From Locusta migratoria (taxonomy: Eukaryota > Arthropoda > Insecta > Orthoptera > Acrididae), in contig CM048747.1 in NCBI GenBank assembly GCA_026315105.1, positions 281,547,654 through 281,611,653 on the forward strand: DNA of 64,000 nucleotides, read 5' to 3'. A model generated the notes under the pieces. It worked only from the letters and a program-made list of their open reading frames with translations. It was not told the DNA's origin and did no database searches. A program made the position numbers and the translations under genes. Position 1 is the first letter of the stretch. Each line of letters opens with the position of its first letter. Below are positions 20,815-30,912 of the stretch, one piece after another.

Positions 20815-21995
20815 ACATCTACATAAATACTCTGCAAGTCACACTGAAGAGCATGGCAGAGGGTTCATTGTACCGTTTTATTATGTTTCCATACAGTTAC
20901 ATTCTCTAATAGCTCGAGGGATAAAGGAACACCTAAATCTTTGTTTTCAATCTGATTTCTCTTATTTTATTTTGATGATCATGTTTTCCTATATAAGTTG
21001 GTGTTAAAAGAAATATGTTCGCGTTCGGAAGAGAAATTTGTTGCCGCGGTGGAGTAGCCGAGCGGTCTAAAGCGTCTCGCTGCGGAGCGCGCGGTTGCTC
21101 GCCGTGGAGGTTCAAGTCCTCCCTGGGGCATGGGTGTGTGTGTTTGTCCGTAGGTTAGTTTACCTAGGTTTAAGTAGTTTGTAAGCTACGGACTGATGAC
21201 CACGCAGTTTGGTCCGATAGATTTACAAACATTTGAACATTTTTTTGAGAAATTTGTTGAAAGAAATATCGAAAATAGTCTTGCCGCGACGAGTAACACC
21301 TTTCTTTTAATACATTCCACCCCAGCTCGTGCATCATTTCCGTGACAGTCTCTCCCCTTTATCGCGATAATACAAAACGAGCTGCCCTTCTCTGAATTCT
21401 CTCTAAATCGTCTGTCAGTCCCACTTGGTGGGGATCCATCAATGTGCAACAATACTCCAAAATAGTACGCACAAGTGTGCTGTAGTAGAACTGTTGCATC
21501 GTCTAAGTGTTCTACCTACGAGACGTAATCTTTGGTTCGCTTTTCTTACAATATTTTCTACGTGTTCTTACCAATTTAAGTTGTCGTGATTGTTAATCTT
21601 GGGTATTTAGTTCAATTTACGGTCTGTAGTTTTTATTGATTATCGTGTAAATAAAGTTTAAGGGGCTTCTTTTACTGCTGATATGGATGACTTCACACTT
21701 CTCATTATTAACGGTAAATTTCCATACTTTTAACCATGCTGATATCTTATCTAAATCAATTTGGAGTTGCTTTTGATCTTTTGGTGACTGTGCTAAACGA
21801 TAAATGACAGCATCATCCGCGAAGAACCTAAGAGAGCTGCTCAGATTGTCTCCTAAATCGTTTATAAAAAAAAAATAAAGAACAGTAGGGGCCCTACAGC
21901 ACTTCCCTGAGGAACGCCAGATGTCACATCAGTTCTACTCTATGACTTTCCGTCAATTACAACTTACTGTGTCCCTTCTGACAATAAACTACGTA
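20815..21995 (-). mobile_element. CR1-like LINE 3' part, split by SINE-B
   Basis: The minus strand gives FADDAVIYRLAQSPKDQKQL (RT catalytic block), KWKFTVNNEKCEVIHISS-like sequence in shifted frames, VRTILEYCCTLMDPHQVGLT, and LERIQRRAARFVL near 21350. The 3' non-coding region runs down to about 20815 and is shared with the copy at 59765-60245 (ATACTCTGCRAGTCACAYTGAAG type). It is truncated at about 21995 in RT. Contains stops; dead. Confidence 0.82.
21044..21246 (+). mobile_element. SINE-B, full length
   Basis: CCGCGGTGGAGTAGCCGAGC head with A box, GGAGGTTCAAGTCC B box, body with GGACTGATGACCACG, then T6 tail. Perfect 13-bp TSD GAGAAATTTGTTG at 21031-21043 and 21247-21259. Confidence 0.95.
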
Positions 21996-21999
21996 TCCA

Positions 22000-22090
22000 A
22001 TGGTGGTAAGGTAGGTATGTCGAAAACTTGTGGTATCAGCGACAACAGTAGATTCCATTGCATAATGTCTCCACAGCAGTGTTGTGTTGT
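22000..22090 (+). repeat. Dispersed repeat, uninterrupted (empty-site) copy
   Basis: Matches 15990-16055 plus 18994-19013 without the 2.94-kb RTE insert: ...GCATAATGTCTCCACAGCAG (20 bases of the junction). Confidence 0.85.
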
Positions 22091-22187
22091 GATGTTAATA
22101 GCTATAAATGACGATCAAAATATTCTTTACATATTGTACAGTAAGACTATTTCTTTCATAAGTCCAATGTATACTTGACTAGGAAAA

Positions 22188-22903
22188 TACCCACTTCACA
22201 GCTGTACTGTGGACAGGGAGAGCAAGAAAGAAGTGCACAATTCTCTAAAGTTATGAACATTAATCTCCAAAACGATTGTTCATTAAATCAACCCGTCTAG
22301 CAGAAGCACTTTTCTCTAAATACGTTGACACGGTTTCGTCCACTTCACCAAAAAATTTCACAAGAATATTTTTATTTCTCAAATAGTCTGCAACAATTTT
22401 TTCACTATCCTAATCATCTCGTTTGTAAATAGTTCACCTTGGAATATAGTTAATTCGTCCTACTGCCTCGTCCGTGTGATTTCCCTTGACCACTGCAGGA
22501 AAATGCCGGGACTTTTCCTTTCAAAGGCAACGGTCGATTTCCTTTTCTCATCACTGCTCTTTCCCTGGTCTATTCATCGGTTGCGTATTGTGCTCCTGTG
22601 TGGTTGAACAGTGACCACGTATGAGAGATTGACGTCCAGCTTAATAGAGCCATGAGGATAAATAGTGGTATCCTCTTGGCTACACCTCTTCCATGGCTCC
22701 CAGTTCCGTGCCACATACCTCACCCAGAGATTCTTAGCCAAGAAGCACTCATCAGAGAGTATAAGAATAATTATCTACCCCACAACTTCCCATCATGCAG
22801 TATCAGCTACAAAACTTCGGCCGACTTAAGTCGAGTAGATCACCTCTACGCTTAGCTTCCAAGTTGATAGCAGAGAACTTGTCACCTAACACCACCTGGG
22901 CAA
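22188..22903 (+). pseudogene. Spacer copy 1: LINE ORF2 segment upstream of the minisatellite
   Basis: Forward frame near 22555-22640: LITALSLVYSSVAYCAPVWL, then NSDHV, a TGA-type stop, EIDVQLNRAM and RINSGILLATPLPWLPVPCH. After a frameshift: SPLRLASKLIAENLSPNTTW, reading directly into the first minisatellite unit (ATSWDISEG). These are the post-RT blocks (YCAPVW, DVQLN, WLPV) of arthropod non-LTR elements. The A of SSVAYC is E in the other three spacers, which suggests this is the outgroup copy. The first 350 bp show no clear motif. Confidence 0.8.
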
Positions 22904-24172
22904 CATCATGGGACATCTCTGAAGGGTGAAACAAACACCTCATTCCCAGCCCTTCCACTACAGTCGATGGCATGAACCTCCCTCGCAGGTCATCATGGGA
23001 CATCTCTGAAGGGTGAAACAAACACCTCATTCCCAGCCCTTCCACTACAGTCGATGGCATGAACCTCCCTCGCAGGTCATCATGGGACATCTCTGAAGGG
23101 TGAAACAAACACCTCATTCCCAGCCCCTCCACTACAGTCGATGGCATGAACCTCCCTCGCAGGTCATCATGGGACATCTCTGAAGGGTGAAACAAACACC
23201 TCATTCCCAGCCCTTCCACTACAGTCGATGGCATGAACCTCCCTCGCAGGTCATCATGGGACATGTCTGAAGGGTGAAACAAACACCTCATTCCCAGCCC
23301 TTCCACTACAGTCGATGGCATGAACCTCCCTCACAGGTCATCATGGGACATCTCTGAAGGGTGAAACAAACACCTCATTCCCAGCCCTTCCACTACAGTC
23401 GATGGCATGAACCTCCCTCGCAGGTCATCATGGGACATCTCGGAAGGGTGAGACAAACATCTCATTCCCAGCCCTTCCACTACAGTCGATGGCATGAACC
23501 TCCCTCGCAGGTCATCATGGGACATCTCTGAAGGGTGAAACAAACACCTCATTCCCAGCCCTTCCACTACAGTCGATGGCATGAACCTCCCTTGCAGGTC
23601 ATCATGGGACATCTCTGAAGGGTGAAACAAACACCTCATTCCCAGCCCTTCCACTACAGTCGATGGCATGAACCTCCCTCGCAGGTCATCATGGGACATC
23701 TCTGAAGGGTGAAACAAACACCTCATTCCCAGCCCTTCCACTACAGTTGATGGCATGAACCTCCATCGCAGGTCATCATGGAACATCTCTGAAGGGTGAA
23801 ACAAACACCTCATTCCCAGCCCTTCCACTACAGTCGATGGCATGAACCTCCCTCGCAGGTCATCATGGGACATCTCTGAAGGGTGAAACAAACACCTCAT
23901 TCCCAGCCCTTCCACTACAGTCGATGGCATGAACCTCACTCGCAGGTCATCATGGGACATCTCTGAAGGGTGAAACAAACACCTCATTCCCATCCCTTCC
24001 ACTACAGTCGATGGCATGAACCTCCCTCGCAGGTCATCATGGGACATCTCTGAAGGATGAAACAAACACCTCATTCCCAGCCCTTCCACTACAGTCGATG
24101 GCATGAACCTCACTCGCAGGTCATCATGGGACATCTCTGAAGGGTGAAACAAACACCTCATTCCCAGCCCTT
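22904..24172 (+). repeat. 87-bp minisatellite array 1, about 14.6 units
   Basis: Unit from CATCATGGGACATCTC to CCTCCCTCGCAGGT, 87 bp = 29 codons. In the forward LINE frame each unit reads SWDISEG, stop, NKHLIPSPSTTVDGMNLPRR. The minus strand has no stop in the unit, giving long chance frames (22803-23321, 23331-24161). Variants: a GGAAGGGTGAGACAAACATC unit near 23437 and a CTTGCAGGT unit near 23590. Minus-strand proteins are not considered genes. Confidence 0.95.
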
Positions 24173-24270
24173 AAACTACTACCCATTTCACAGCTGTACT
24201 GTGGACAGGGAGAGCAAGAAAGAAGTGCACAATTCTCTAAAGTTATGAACATTAATCTCCAAAACGATTT
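24173..24270 (+). repeat. Truncated spacer copy (first 98 bp) left of the Penelope-like element
   Basis: Identical start to other spacers, AAACTACTACCC to CTCCAAAACGATT, where the Penelope-like element begins. Confidence 0.9.
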
Positions 24271-24329
24271 GATTCTTAAGTTTCTCCCGGCGTATTTGAT
24301 GATCAAAATATCCACGAGTGTACTGCCGG

Positions 24330-24386
24330 TCTATAGTGTCCAACGGGCACAATATTTCGGCGATCATACATGTCGCCATCATCAGG
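24330..24386 (-). ncRNA. Hammerhead-ribozyme-like core in PLE 3' region
   Basis: Minus strand: CTGATGA (complement of 24379-24385), then TGGCGA, a 9-nt loop and TCGCC forming stem II, then GAAA (complement of 24355-24358). Then comes an arm UAUUGUGCCC that pairs imperfectly with GGACACUAU (stem III) followed by A, giving a UA/H cleavage context near 24332. Stem I pairing is weak: I find only the first base pair. Hammerhead motifs are known from Penelope-like elements; activity here is unproven. Confidence 0.55.
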
Positions 24387-24463
24387 TGAACTGACGGACT
24401 GAGCTCCTGGAAACGCGCCGGCACGGAGTCCGCACGCTACGGCTGCTCGAAGGGAACTGGGTT

Positions 24464-26170
24464 CTAGCCCGGTAGCGGGCCATTTAAATACCCGCGGCCC
24501 GTGGAGCGACCCCTCCGCGGTCCGCGCCCCGCGCCGCGGCCGCGCAGTGGAACCGATTGCGCCAGCGTCTGAGAAGACGTCGGTGTGAGGGCTCTGTCCG
24601 CCGTGGTCGTCACTTCGTTACGTTTGCTAGATTTACTCTTAATTAACCCAATCGCTGGTTCCCAAGCTTTGCTAAGATTATAGCCAGAGTCACGGTTTAT
24701 GAGGTCGTCACTTGTGCGAATTTCAATGGCCTCTCTAATGACGCAGTCCCAGTATCTCGACGTCTGTACCAAAATCCTAGTGTGTTCATACTCCATGGCG
24801 TGATTCTCCGACAAACAATGTTCAGCGACCGCCGACTTGCTCGGATACATCAATCGTGTGTGCCTCTGGTGTTCAACGCATCGATCCTCGACGGTACGCA
24901 TTGTCTGTCCAATATATGACTTTCCACACTGACACGGAATCTGGTACACGCCCGCCTTCCTCAAACCGAGATCATCTTTAGCGCTCCCCACCAGTGCACG
25001 AATTTTATTCGGCGGACAAAAAACAGTTCCAACCTGGTGTTTTCTCAAAATGCGGGCGATCTTCCCTGAGAGTGCGCCGGTATATGGAACGAACGCAGTG
25101 CCTACATCCTCCCTTGCGTTCTCATCCGTTTCCACAGGTTGTGTTGTAGTGGTTGGGCGGAGAGCCCGCTGAATCTGCCACTCTGAGTACCCATTTTTTC
25201 GAAATACAGTTCTCAGGTGTTCCAATTCCTGGGGTAGACTCTCTGCGTCGGAGATAGTGCGCGCCCTATGTACTAGAGTTTTAAGTACCCCATTCCTCTG
25301 TGAAGGGTGATGACAGCTGTCTGCGTGTAAATACAGATCAGTGTGCGTTGTCTTCCGATATACACTATGACCCAGGGTGCCGTCAGCTCTTCTCTTGACC
25401 AAGACGTCAAGGAACGGCAATTTACCCTCCGTTTCAGTCTCCATAGTGAATTTGATGTTGGGGTGTATGGAGTTCAGATGTGTAAGGAAGTCAAGGAGTT
25501 TGTCCATACCATGTGGCCAGATGACGAAAGTGTCGTCCACATAACGGAAAAAGCAAGTAGGTTTCCAGAAAGATGATGCAAGGGCTTCCTCCTCGAAATT
25601 CTCCATGTATAAATTTGCGACCACAGGGGAGAGTGGGCTACCCATGGCGACTCCCTCCGTTTGTTCGTAGTATTCGCCATTGAAAAGAAAATATGTGGAG
25701 GTCAAGACATGCCTAAAAAGTTCGGTGGTCTTCTCGTCAAATTTCTGACCAATCAAATCTAGTGACTCTCGAAGGGGCACCCTCGTGAACAACGAAACGA
25801 CGTCAAAACTTACCATGATATCCGACTCATCCAGCCTGAAGTTGTTAAGGCGTTTCACAAAATCCACGGAATTACGTATGTGATGAGGGCATTTACCCAC
25901 ATAAGGACTTAATATTCCCGTCAAGTATTTGGCCAACAAATATGTAGGTGCCCTGATGTTACTGACAATGGGACGTAACGGCACCCCATCTTTGTGGACC
26001 TTAGGGAGTCCATAAAGTCTTGGCGGTACCGGACCTTGAGGTAAAAGTTTCTTGGCGACACCCTCCGGTAAATCCGCATCCTTGAGAAGCGCCCTCGTCT
26101 TGTTTTCCACCTTCTTTGTGGGGTCAACGCTGATCTTCCGGTAGGAATCGTCATTTAGCAGGCTCTGCAT
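24464..26170 (-). CDS. PLE protein: reverse transcriptase with C-terminal GIY-YIG endonuclease
   Basis: 568 codons from an internal methionine, and the same frame is open a further 42 codons up to the truncation (reading VVLPADKGNAAVVVSHKDY). RT blocks: PRLYGLPKVHK (about 50-60), VSFDVVSLFT (about 121), EGVAMGSPLSPVVANLY (about 175-190) and RYVDDTF (about 208-214, catalytic YVDD). The GIY-YIG domain starts at about 405 with GVYQIPCQCGKSYIGQT, with CVEHQRH and the later conserved E in REAIEIR. An Arg/Gly-rich tail ends the protein. This architecture defines Penelope-like elements. The N-terminal region is missing, so the product would not be complete. No internal stops, which argues for a fairly recent insertion. 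Confidence 0.93.
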   Translation of the reverse strand: MQSLLNDDSYRKISVDPTKKVENKTRALLKDADLPEGVAKKLLPQGPVPPRLYGLPKVHKDGVPLRPIVSNIRAPTYLLAKYLTGILSPYVGKCPHHIRNSVDFVKRLNNFRLDESDIMVSFDVVSLFTRVPLRESLDLIGQKFDEKTTELFRHVLTSTYFLFNGEYYEQTEGVAMGSPLSPVVANLYMENFEEEALASSFWKPTCFFRYVDDTFVIWPHGMDKLLDFLTHLNSIHPNIKFTMETETEGKLPFLDVLVKRRADGTLGHSVYRKTTHTDLYLHADSCHHPSQRNGVLKTLVHRARTISDAESLPQELEHLRTVFRKNGYSEWQIQRALRPTTTTQPVETDENAREDVGTAFVPYTGALSGKIARILRKHQVGTVFCPPNKIRALVGSAKDDLGLRKAGVYQIPCQCGKSYIGQTMRTVEDRCVEHQRHTRLMYPSKSAVAEHCLSENHAMEYEHTRILVQTSRYWDCVIREAIEIRTSDDLINRDSGYNLSKAWEPAIGLIKSKSSKRNEVTTTADRALTPTSSQTLAQSVPLRGRGAGRGPRRGRSTGRGYLNGPLPG

Positions 26171-26297
26171 CTTTTCAGTGTAGTCCTTATGGGAGACAAC
26201 AACCGCAGCATTGCCTTTGTCAGCCGGTAAGACAACAATATCAAGGCGCTCCCTCAGGTCACGAATGGCCGCCCTCTCTTTACTAGTGATGTTTGAC

Positions 26298-26472
26298 TTC
26301 CACTACAGTCGATGGCATGAACCTCCCTCGCAGGTCATCATGGGACATCTCTGAAGGGTGAAACAAACACCTTATTCCCAGCCCTTCCACTACAGTCGAT
26401 GGCATGAACTTCCCTCGCAGGTCATCATGGGACATCTCTGAAGGGTGAAACAAACACCTCATTCCCAGCCCT
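26298..26472 (+). repeat. Minisatellite array 2, about 2 units
   Basis: Starts mid-unit at TTCCACTACAG where the PLE ends, and closes with the standard partial unit. One unit has CTTCCCTCGCAGG and CACCTTATTCCC variants. Confidence 0.92.
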
Positions 26473-27196
26473 TAAACTACTACCCATTTCACAGCTGTAC
26501 TGTGGACAGGGAGAGCAAGAAAGAAGTGCACAATTCTCTAAAGTTATGAACATTAATCTCCAAAACGATTGTTCATTAAATCAACCCGTCTAGCAGAAGC
26601 ACTTTTCTCTAAATACGTTGACACGGTTTCGTCCACTTCACCAAAAAATTTCACAAGAATATTTTTATTTCTCAAATAGTCTGCAACAATTTTTTCACTA
26701 TCCTAATCATCGCGTTTGTAAATAGTTCACCTTGGAATATAGTTAATTCGTCCTACTGCCTCGTCCGTGTGATTTCCCTTGACCACTGCAGGAAAATGCC
26801 GGGACTTTTCCTTTCAAAGGGAACGGTCGATTTCCTTTTCTCATCACTGCTCTTTCCCTGGTCTATTCATCGGTTGAGTATTGTGCTCCTGTGTGGTTGA
26901 ACAGTGACCACGTATGAGAGATTGACGTCCAGCTTAATAGAGCCATGAGGATAAATAGTGGTATCCTCTTGGCTACACCTCTTCCGTGGCTCCCAGTTCC
27001 GTGCCACATACCTCACCCAGAGATTCTTAGCCAAGAAGCACTCATCAGAGAGTATAAGAATAATTATCTACCCCACAACTTCCCATCATGCAGTATCAGC
27101 TACAAAACTTCGGCCGACTTAAGTCGAGTAGATCACCTCTACGCTTAGCTTCCAAGTTGATAGCAGAGAACTTGTCGCCTAACACCACCTGGGCAA
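26473..27196 (+). pseudogene. Spacer copy 2 (LINE ORF2 segment)
   Basis: Same content as copy 1, with SSVEYCAPVW in place of SSVAYC, and a private ATCGCG (ATCTCG elsewhere) near 26709. Same in-frame TGA after NSDHV. Confidence 0.85.
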
Positions 27197-27421
27197 CATC
27201 ATGGGACATCTCTGAAGGGTGAAACAAACACCTCATTCCCAGCCCTTCCACTACAGTCGATGGCATGAACCTCCCTCGCAGGTCATCATGGGACGTCTCT
27301 GAAGGGTGAAACAAACACCTCATTCCCAGCCCTTCCACTACAGTCGATGGCATGAACCTCCCTCGCAGGTCATCATGGGACATCTCTGAAGGGTGAAACA
27401 AACACCTCATTCCCAGCCCTT
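27197..27421 (+). repeat. Minisatellite array 3, 2.6 units
   Basis: The second unit carries GGGACGTCTC, a variant also in the second unit of array 4. Confidence 0.93.
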
Positions 27422-28144
27422 AAACTACTACCCATTTCACAGCTGTACTGTGGACAGGGAGAGCAAGAAAGAAGTGTACAATTCTCTAAAGTTATGAACA
27501 TTAATCTCCAAAACGATTGTTCATTAAATCAACCCGTCTAGCAGAAGCACTTTTCTCTAAATACGTTGACACGGTTTCGTCCACTTCACCAAAAAATTTC
27601 ACAAGAATATTTTTATTTCTCAAATAGTCTGCAACAATTTTTTCACTATCCTAATCATCTCGTTTGTAAATAGTTCACCTTGGAATATAGTTAATTCGTC
27701 CTACTGCCTCGTCCGTGTGATTTCCCTTGACCACTGCAGGAAAATGCCGGGACTTTTCCTTTCAAAGGGAACGGTCGATTTCCTTTTCTCATCACTGCTC
27801 TTTCCCTGGTCTATTCATCGGTTGAGTATTGTGCTCCTGTGTGGTTGAACAGTGACCACGTATGAGAGATTGACGTCCAGCTTAATAGAGCCATGAGGAT
27901 AAATAGTGGTATCCTCTTGGCTACACCTCTTCCGTGGCTCCCAGTTCCGTGCCACATACCTCACCCAGAGATTCTTAGCCAAGAAGCACTCATCAGAGAG
28001 TATAAGAATAATTATCTACCCCACAACTTCCCATCATGCAGTATCAGCTACAAAACTTCGGCCGACTTAAGTCGAGTAGATCACCTCTACGCTTAGCTTC
28101 CAAGTTGATAGCAGAGAACTTGTCGCCTAACACCACCTGGGCAA
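27422..28144 (+). pseudogene. Spacer copy 3 (LINE ORF2 segment)
   Basis: 723 bp, near-identical to copies 2 and 4. It shares AAGTGTACAATT with copy 4, where the earlier copies have AAGTGCACAATT. Confidence 0.85.
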
Positions 28145-29412
28145 CATCATGGGACATCTCTGAAGGGTGAAACAAACACCTCATTCCCAGCCCTTCCACT
28201 ACAGTCGATGGCATGAACCTCCCTCGCAGGTCATCATGGGACGTCTCTGAAGGGTGAAACAAACACCTCATTCCCAGCCCTTCCACTACAGTCGATGGCA
28301 TGAACCTCCCTCGCAGGTCATCATGGGACATCTCTGAAGGGTGAAACAAACACCTCATTCCCAGCCCTTCCACTACAGTCGATGGCATGAACCTCCCTCG
28401 CAGGTCATCATGGGACATCTCTGAAGGGTGAAACAAACACCTCATTCCCAGCCCTTCCACTACAGTCGATGGCATGAACCTCCCTCGCAGGTCATCATGG
28501 GACATCTCGGAAAGGTGAGACAAACATCTCATTCCCAGCCCTTCCACTACAGTCGATGGCATGAACCTCCCTCGCAGGTCATCATGGGACATCTCTGAAG
28601 GGTGAAACAAACACCTCATTCCCAGCCCTTCCACTACAGTCGATGGCATGAACCTCCCTTGCAGGTCATCATGGGACATCTCTGAAGGGTGAAACAAACA
28701 CCTCATTCCCAGCCCTTCCACTACAGTCGATGGCATGAACCTCCCTCGCAGGTCATCATGGGACATCTCTGAAGGGTGAAACAAACACCTTATTCCCAGC
28801 CCTTCCACTACAGTCGATGGCATGAACCTCCCTCGCAGGTCATCATGGGACATCTCTGAAGGGTGAAACAAACAACTCATTCCCAGCCCTTCCACTACAG
28901 TCGATCGCATGAACCTCCCTCGCAGGTCATCATGGGACATCTCTGAAGGGTGAACAAACACCTCATTCCCAGCCCTTCCACTACAGTCGATGGCATGAAC
29001 CTCCCTCGCAGGTCATCATGGGACATCTCTGAAGGGTGAAACAAACACCTTATTCCCAGCCCTTCCACTACAGTCGATGGCATGAACCTCCCTCGCAGGT
29101 CATCATGGGACATCTCTGAAGGGTGAAACAAACACCTCATTCCCAGCCCTTCCACTACAGTCGATGGCATGAACCTCCCTCACAGGTCATCATGGGACAT
29201 CTCGGAAGGGTGAGACAAACATCTCATTCCCAGCCCTTCCACTACAGTCGATGGCATGAACCTCCCTCGCAGGTCATCATGGGACATCTCTGAAGGGTGA
29301 AACAAACACCTTATTCCCAGCCCTTCCACTACAGTCGATGGCATGAACCTCCCTCGCAGGTCATCATGGGACATCTCTGAAGGGTGAAACAAACACCTCA
29401 TTCCCAGCCCTT
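28145..29412 (+). repeat. Minisatellite array 4, 14.6 units
   Basis: Contains the GGGACGTCTC unit in position 2, GGAAAGGTGAGACAAACATC near 28507, CTTGCAGGT near 28656, and a 1-bp deletion near 28952 that breaks the minus-strand open frame into 28044-28961 and 28895-29170. Confidence 0.94.
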
Positions 29413-30135
29413 AAACTACTACCCATTTCACAGCTGTACTGTGGACAGGGAGAGCAAGAAAGAAGTGTACAATTCTCTAAAGTTATGAACATTAATCTCC
29501 AAAACGATTGTTCATTAAATCAACCCGTCTAGCAGAAGCACTTTTCTCTAAATACGTTGACACGGTTTCGTCCACTTCACCAAAAAATTTCACAAGAATA
29601 TTTTTATTTCTCAAATAGTCTGCAACAATTTTTTCACTATCCTAATCATCTCGTTTGTAAATAGTTCACCTTGGAATATAGTTAATTCGTCCTACTGCCT
29701 CGTCCGTGTGATTTCCCTTGACCACTGCAGGAAAATGCCGGGACTTTTCCTTTCAAAGGGAACGGTCGATTTCCTTTTCTCATCACTGCTCTTTCCCTGG
29801 TCTATTCATCGGTTGAGTATTGTGCTCCTGTGTGGTTGAACATTGACCACGTATGAGAGATTGACGTCCAGCTTAATAGAGCCATGAGGATAAATAGTGG
29901 TATCCTCTTAGCTACACCTCTTCCGTGGCTCCCAGTTCCGTGCCACATACCTCACCCAGAGATTCTTAGCCAAGAAGCACTCATCAGAGAGTATAAGAAT
30001 AATTATCTACCCCACAACTTCCCATCATGCAGTATCAGCTACAAAACTTCGGCCGACCTAAGTCCAGTAAATCACCTCTACGCTTAGCTTCCCAGTTGAT
30101 AGCAGAGAACTTGTCGCCTAACACCACCTGGGCAA
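29413..30135 (+). pseudogene. Spacer copy 4 (LINE ORF2 segment)
   Basis: As copy 3 with private changes: AACATTGACC (AACAGTGACC elsewhere), CCTCTTAGC, and CCAGTAAATCACC near 30065. Confidence 0.85.
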
Positions 30136-30570
30136 CATCATGGGACATCTCTGAAGGGTGAAACAAACACCTCATTCCCAGCCCTTCCACTACAGTCGAT
30201 GGCATGAACCTCCCTCGCAGGTCATCATGGGACATCTCTGAAGGGTGAAACAAACACCTCATTCCCAGCCCTTCCACAACAGTCGATGGCATGAACCTCC
30301 CTCGCAGGTCATCATGGGACATCTCTGAAGGGTGAAACAAACACCTCATTCCCAGCCCTTCCACTACAGTCGATGGCATGAACCTCCCTCGCAGGTCATC
30401 ATGGGACATCTCGGAAGGGTGAGACAAACACCTCATTCCCAGCCCTTCCACTACAGTCGATGGCATGAACCTCCCTCGCAGGTCATCATGGGACATCTCT
30501 GAAGGGTGAAACAAACACCTCATTCCCAGCCCTTCCACTAGAGTCGATGGCATGAACCTCCCTCGCAGGT
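30136..30570 (+). repeat. Minisatellite array 5, exactly 5 units
   Basis: 435 bp. Unlike the other arrays it ends on a complete unit (GCAGGT) and runs straight into the downstream LINE coding sequence. Confidence 0.95.
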
Positions 30571-30912
30571 AGTGGACTCTGCTGAATCGTTGTCGTACAG
30601 GAGTGGTTTGATGTAATTATTCGAAGTACAAATGGGGAATGACACTAGATCAGTCATGTGTCTGCGGAGCAGACACCCAAACTATGGTTCACATAGCAAT
30701 AAACTGCCCCCCTGCATTATTTGGCTGAGGGGTTGGCCAGTCTTCTCAACATAAATGAAGGAGGACTGAAATGAATTAAATCACTGGATCTGGCTCTACG
30801 ACGGGAGATCTTATTCACACATAATTTTTTATCCCCTGAACGCAAGAACTTTGATGTGTAAAACAATAGTTTAATATGGTGGCTGACAAGAACTATACGA
30901 TAATAATAATAA
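30571..30912 (+). pseudogene. LINE ORF2 C-terminus downstream of the last minisatellite unit
   Basis: Directly continues the unit's frame: NLPRR then a substituted residue, WTLLNRCRTGV, then YKWGM, SCVCGADTQTMVHIAINCPP and, shifted, IKSLDLALRREILFTHNFL. The CVCG...H...C block is the zinc-knuckle-like C-terminus seen at 19.2-19.5 kb. Ends in GATAATAATAATAAC, a plausible LINE 3' tail. Confidence 0.8.

Larger units (their letters stand above)
24271..26297 (-). mobile_element. Penelope-like element (PLE), 5'-truncated
   Basis: 2.03 kb on the minus strand. It has an RT/GIY-YIG frame followed by a 3' non-coding region (24271-24463) carrying a hammerhead-like core. The 3' end joins spacer sequence at 24270/24271. 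The 5' end stops within coding sequence at 26297/26298 against the minisatellite (TTCCACTACAGTCG), so the flanks are not TSD-matched and sequence has been lost or recombined. GC content is higher than the surroundings at the 3' side (24480-24560). Confidence 0.93.
22188..30570. repeat. Higher-order tandem repeat: 87-bp minisatellite arrays alternating with 723-bp spacers
   Basis: Order: spacer 22188-22903; array 22904-24172; start of spacer 24173-24270, then a Penelope-like insertion; array 26298-26472; spacer 26473-27196; array 27197-27421; spacer 27422-28144; array 28145-29412; spacer 29413-30135; array 30136-30570. Each internal array ends at the same point of its last unit (51 bp in, at ...CCAGCCCTT) before AAACTACTACCC. 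Spacers are nearly identical, with a handful of substitutions. Both components are remnants of one LINE ORF2. Confidence 0.93.

Noticed and set aside
22803..24161. Long minus-strand frames of repeated FHPSEMSHDDLRGRF units (also 28044-28961 and 30035-30553)
   Set aside because: They exist only because the minisatellite period is a multiple of three and its minus strand lacks stops. The LINE-derived reading on the plus strand explains the sequence.
22904..30570. CRISPR-like array
   Set aside because: The units are contiguous 87-bp repeats with no unique short spacers, the 723-bp spacers are identical LINE pieces, and the context is eukaryotic.
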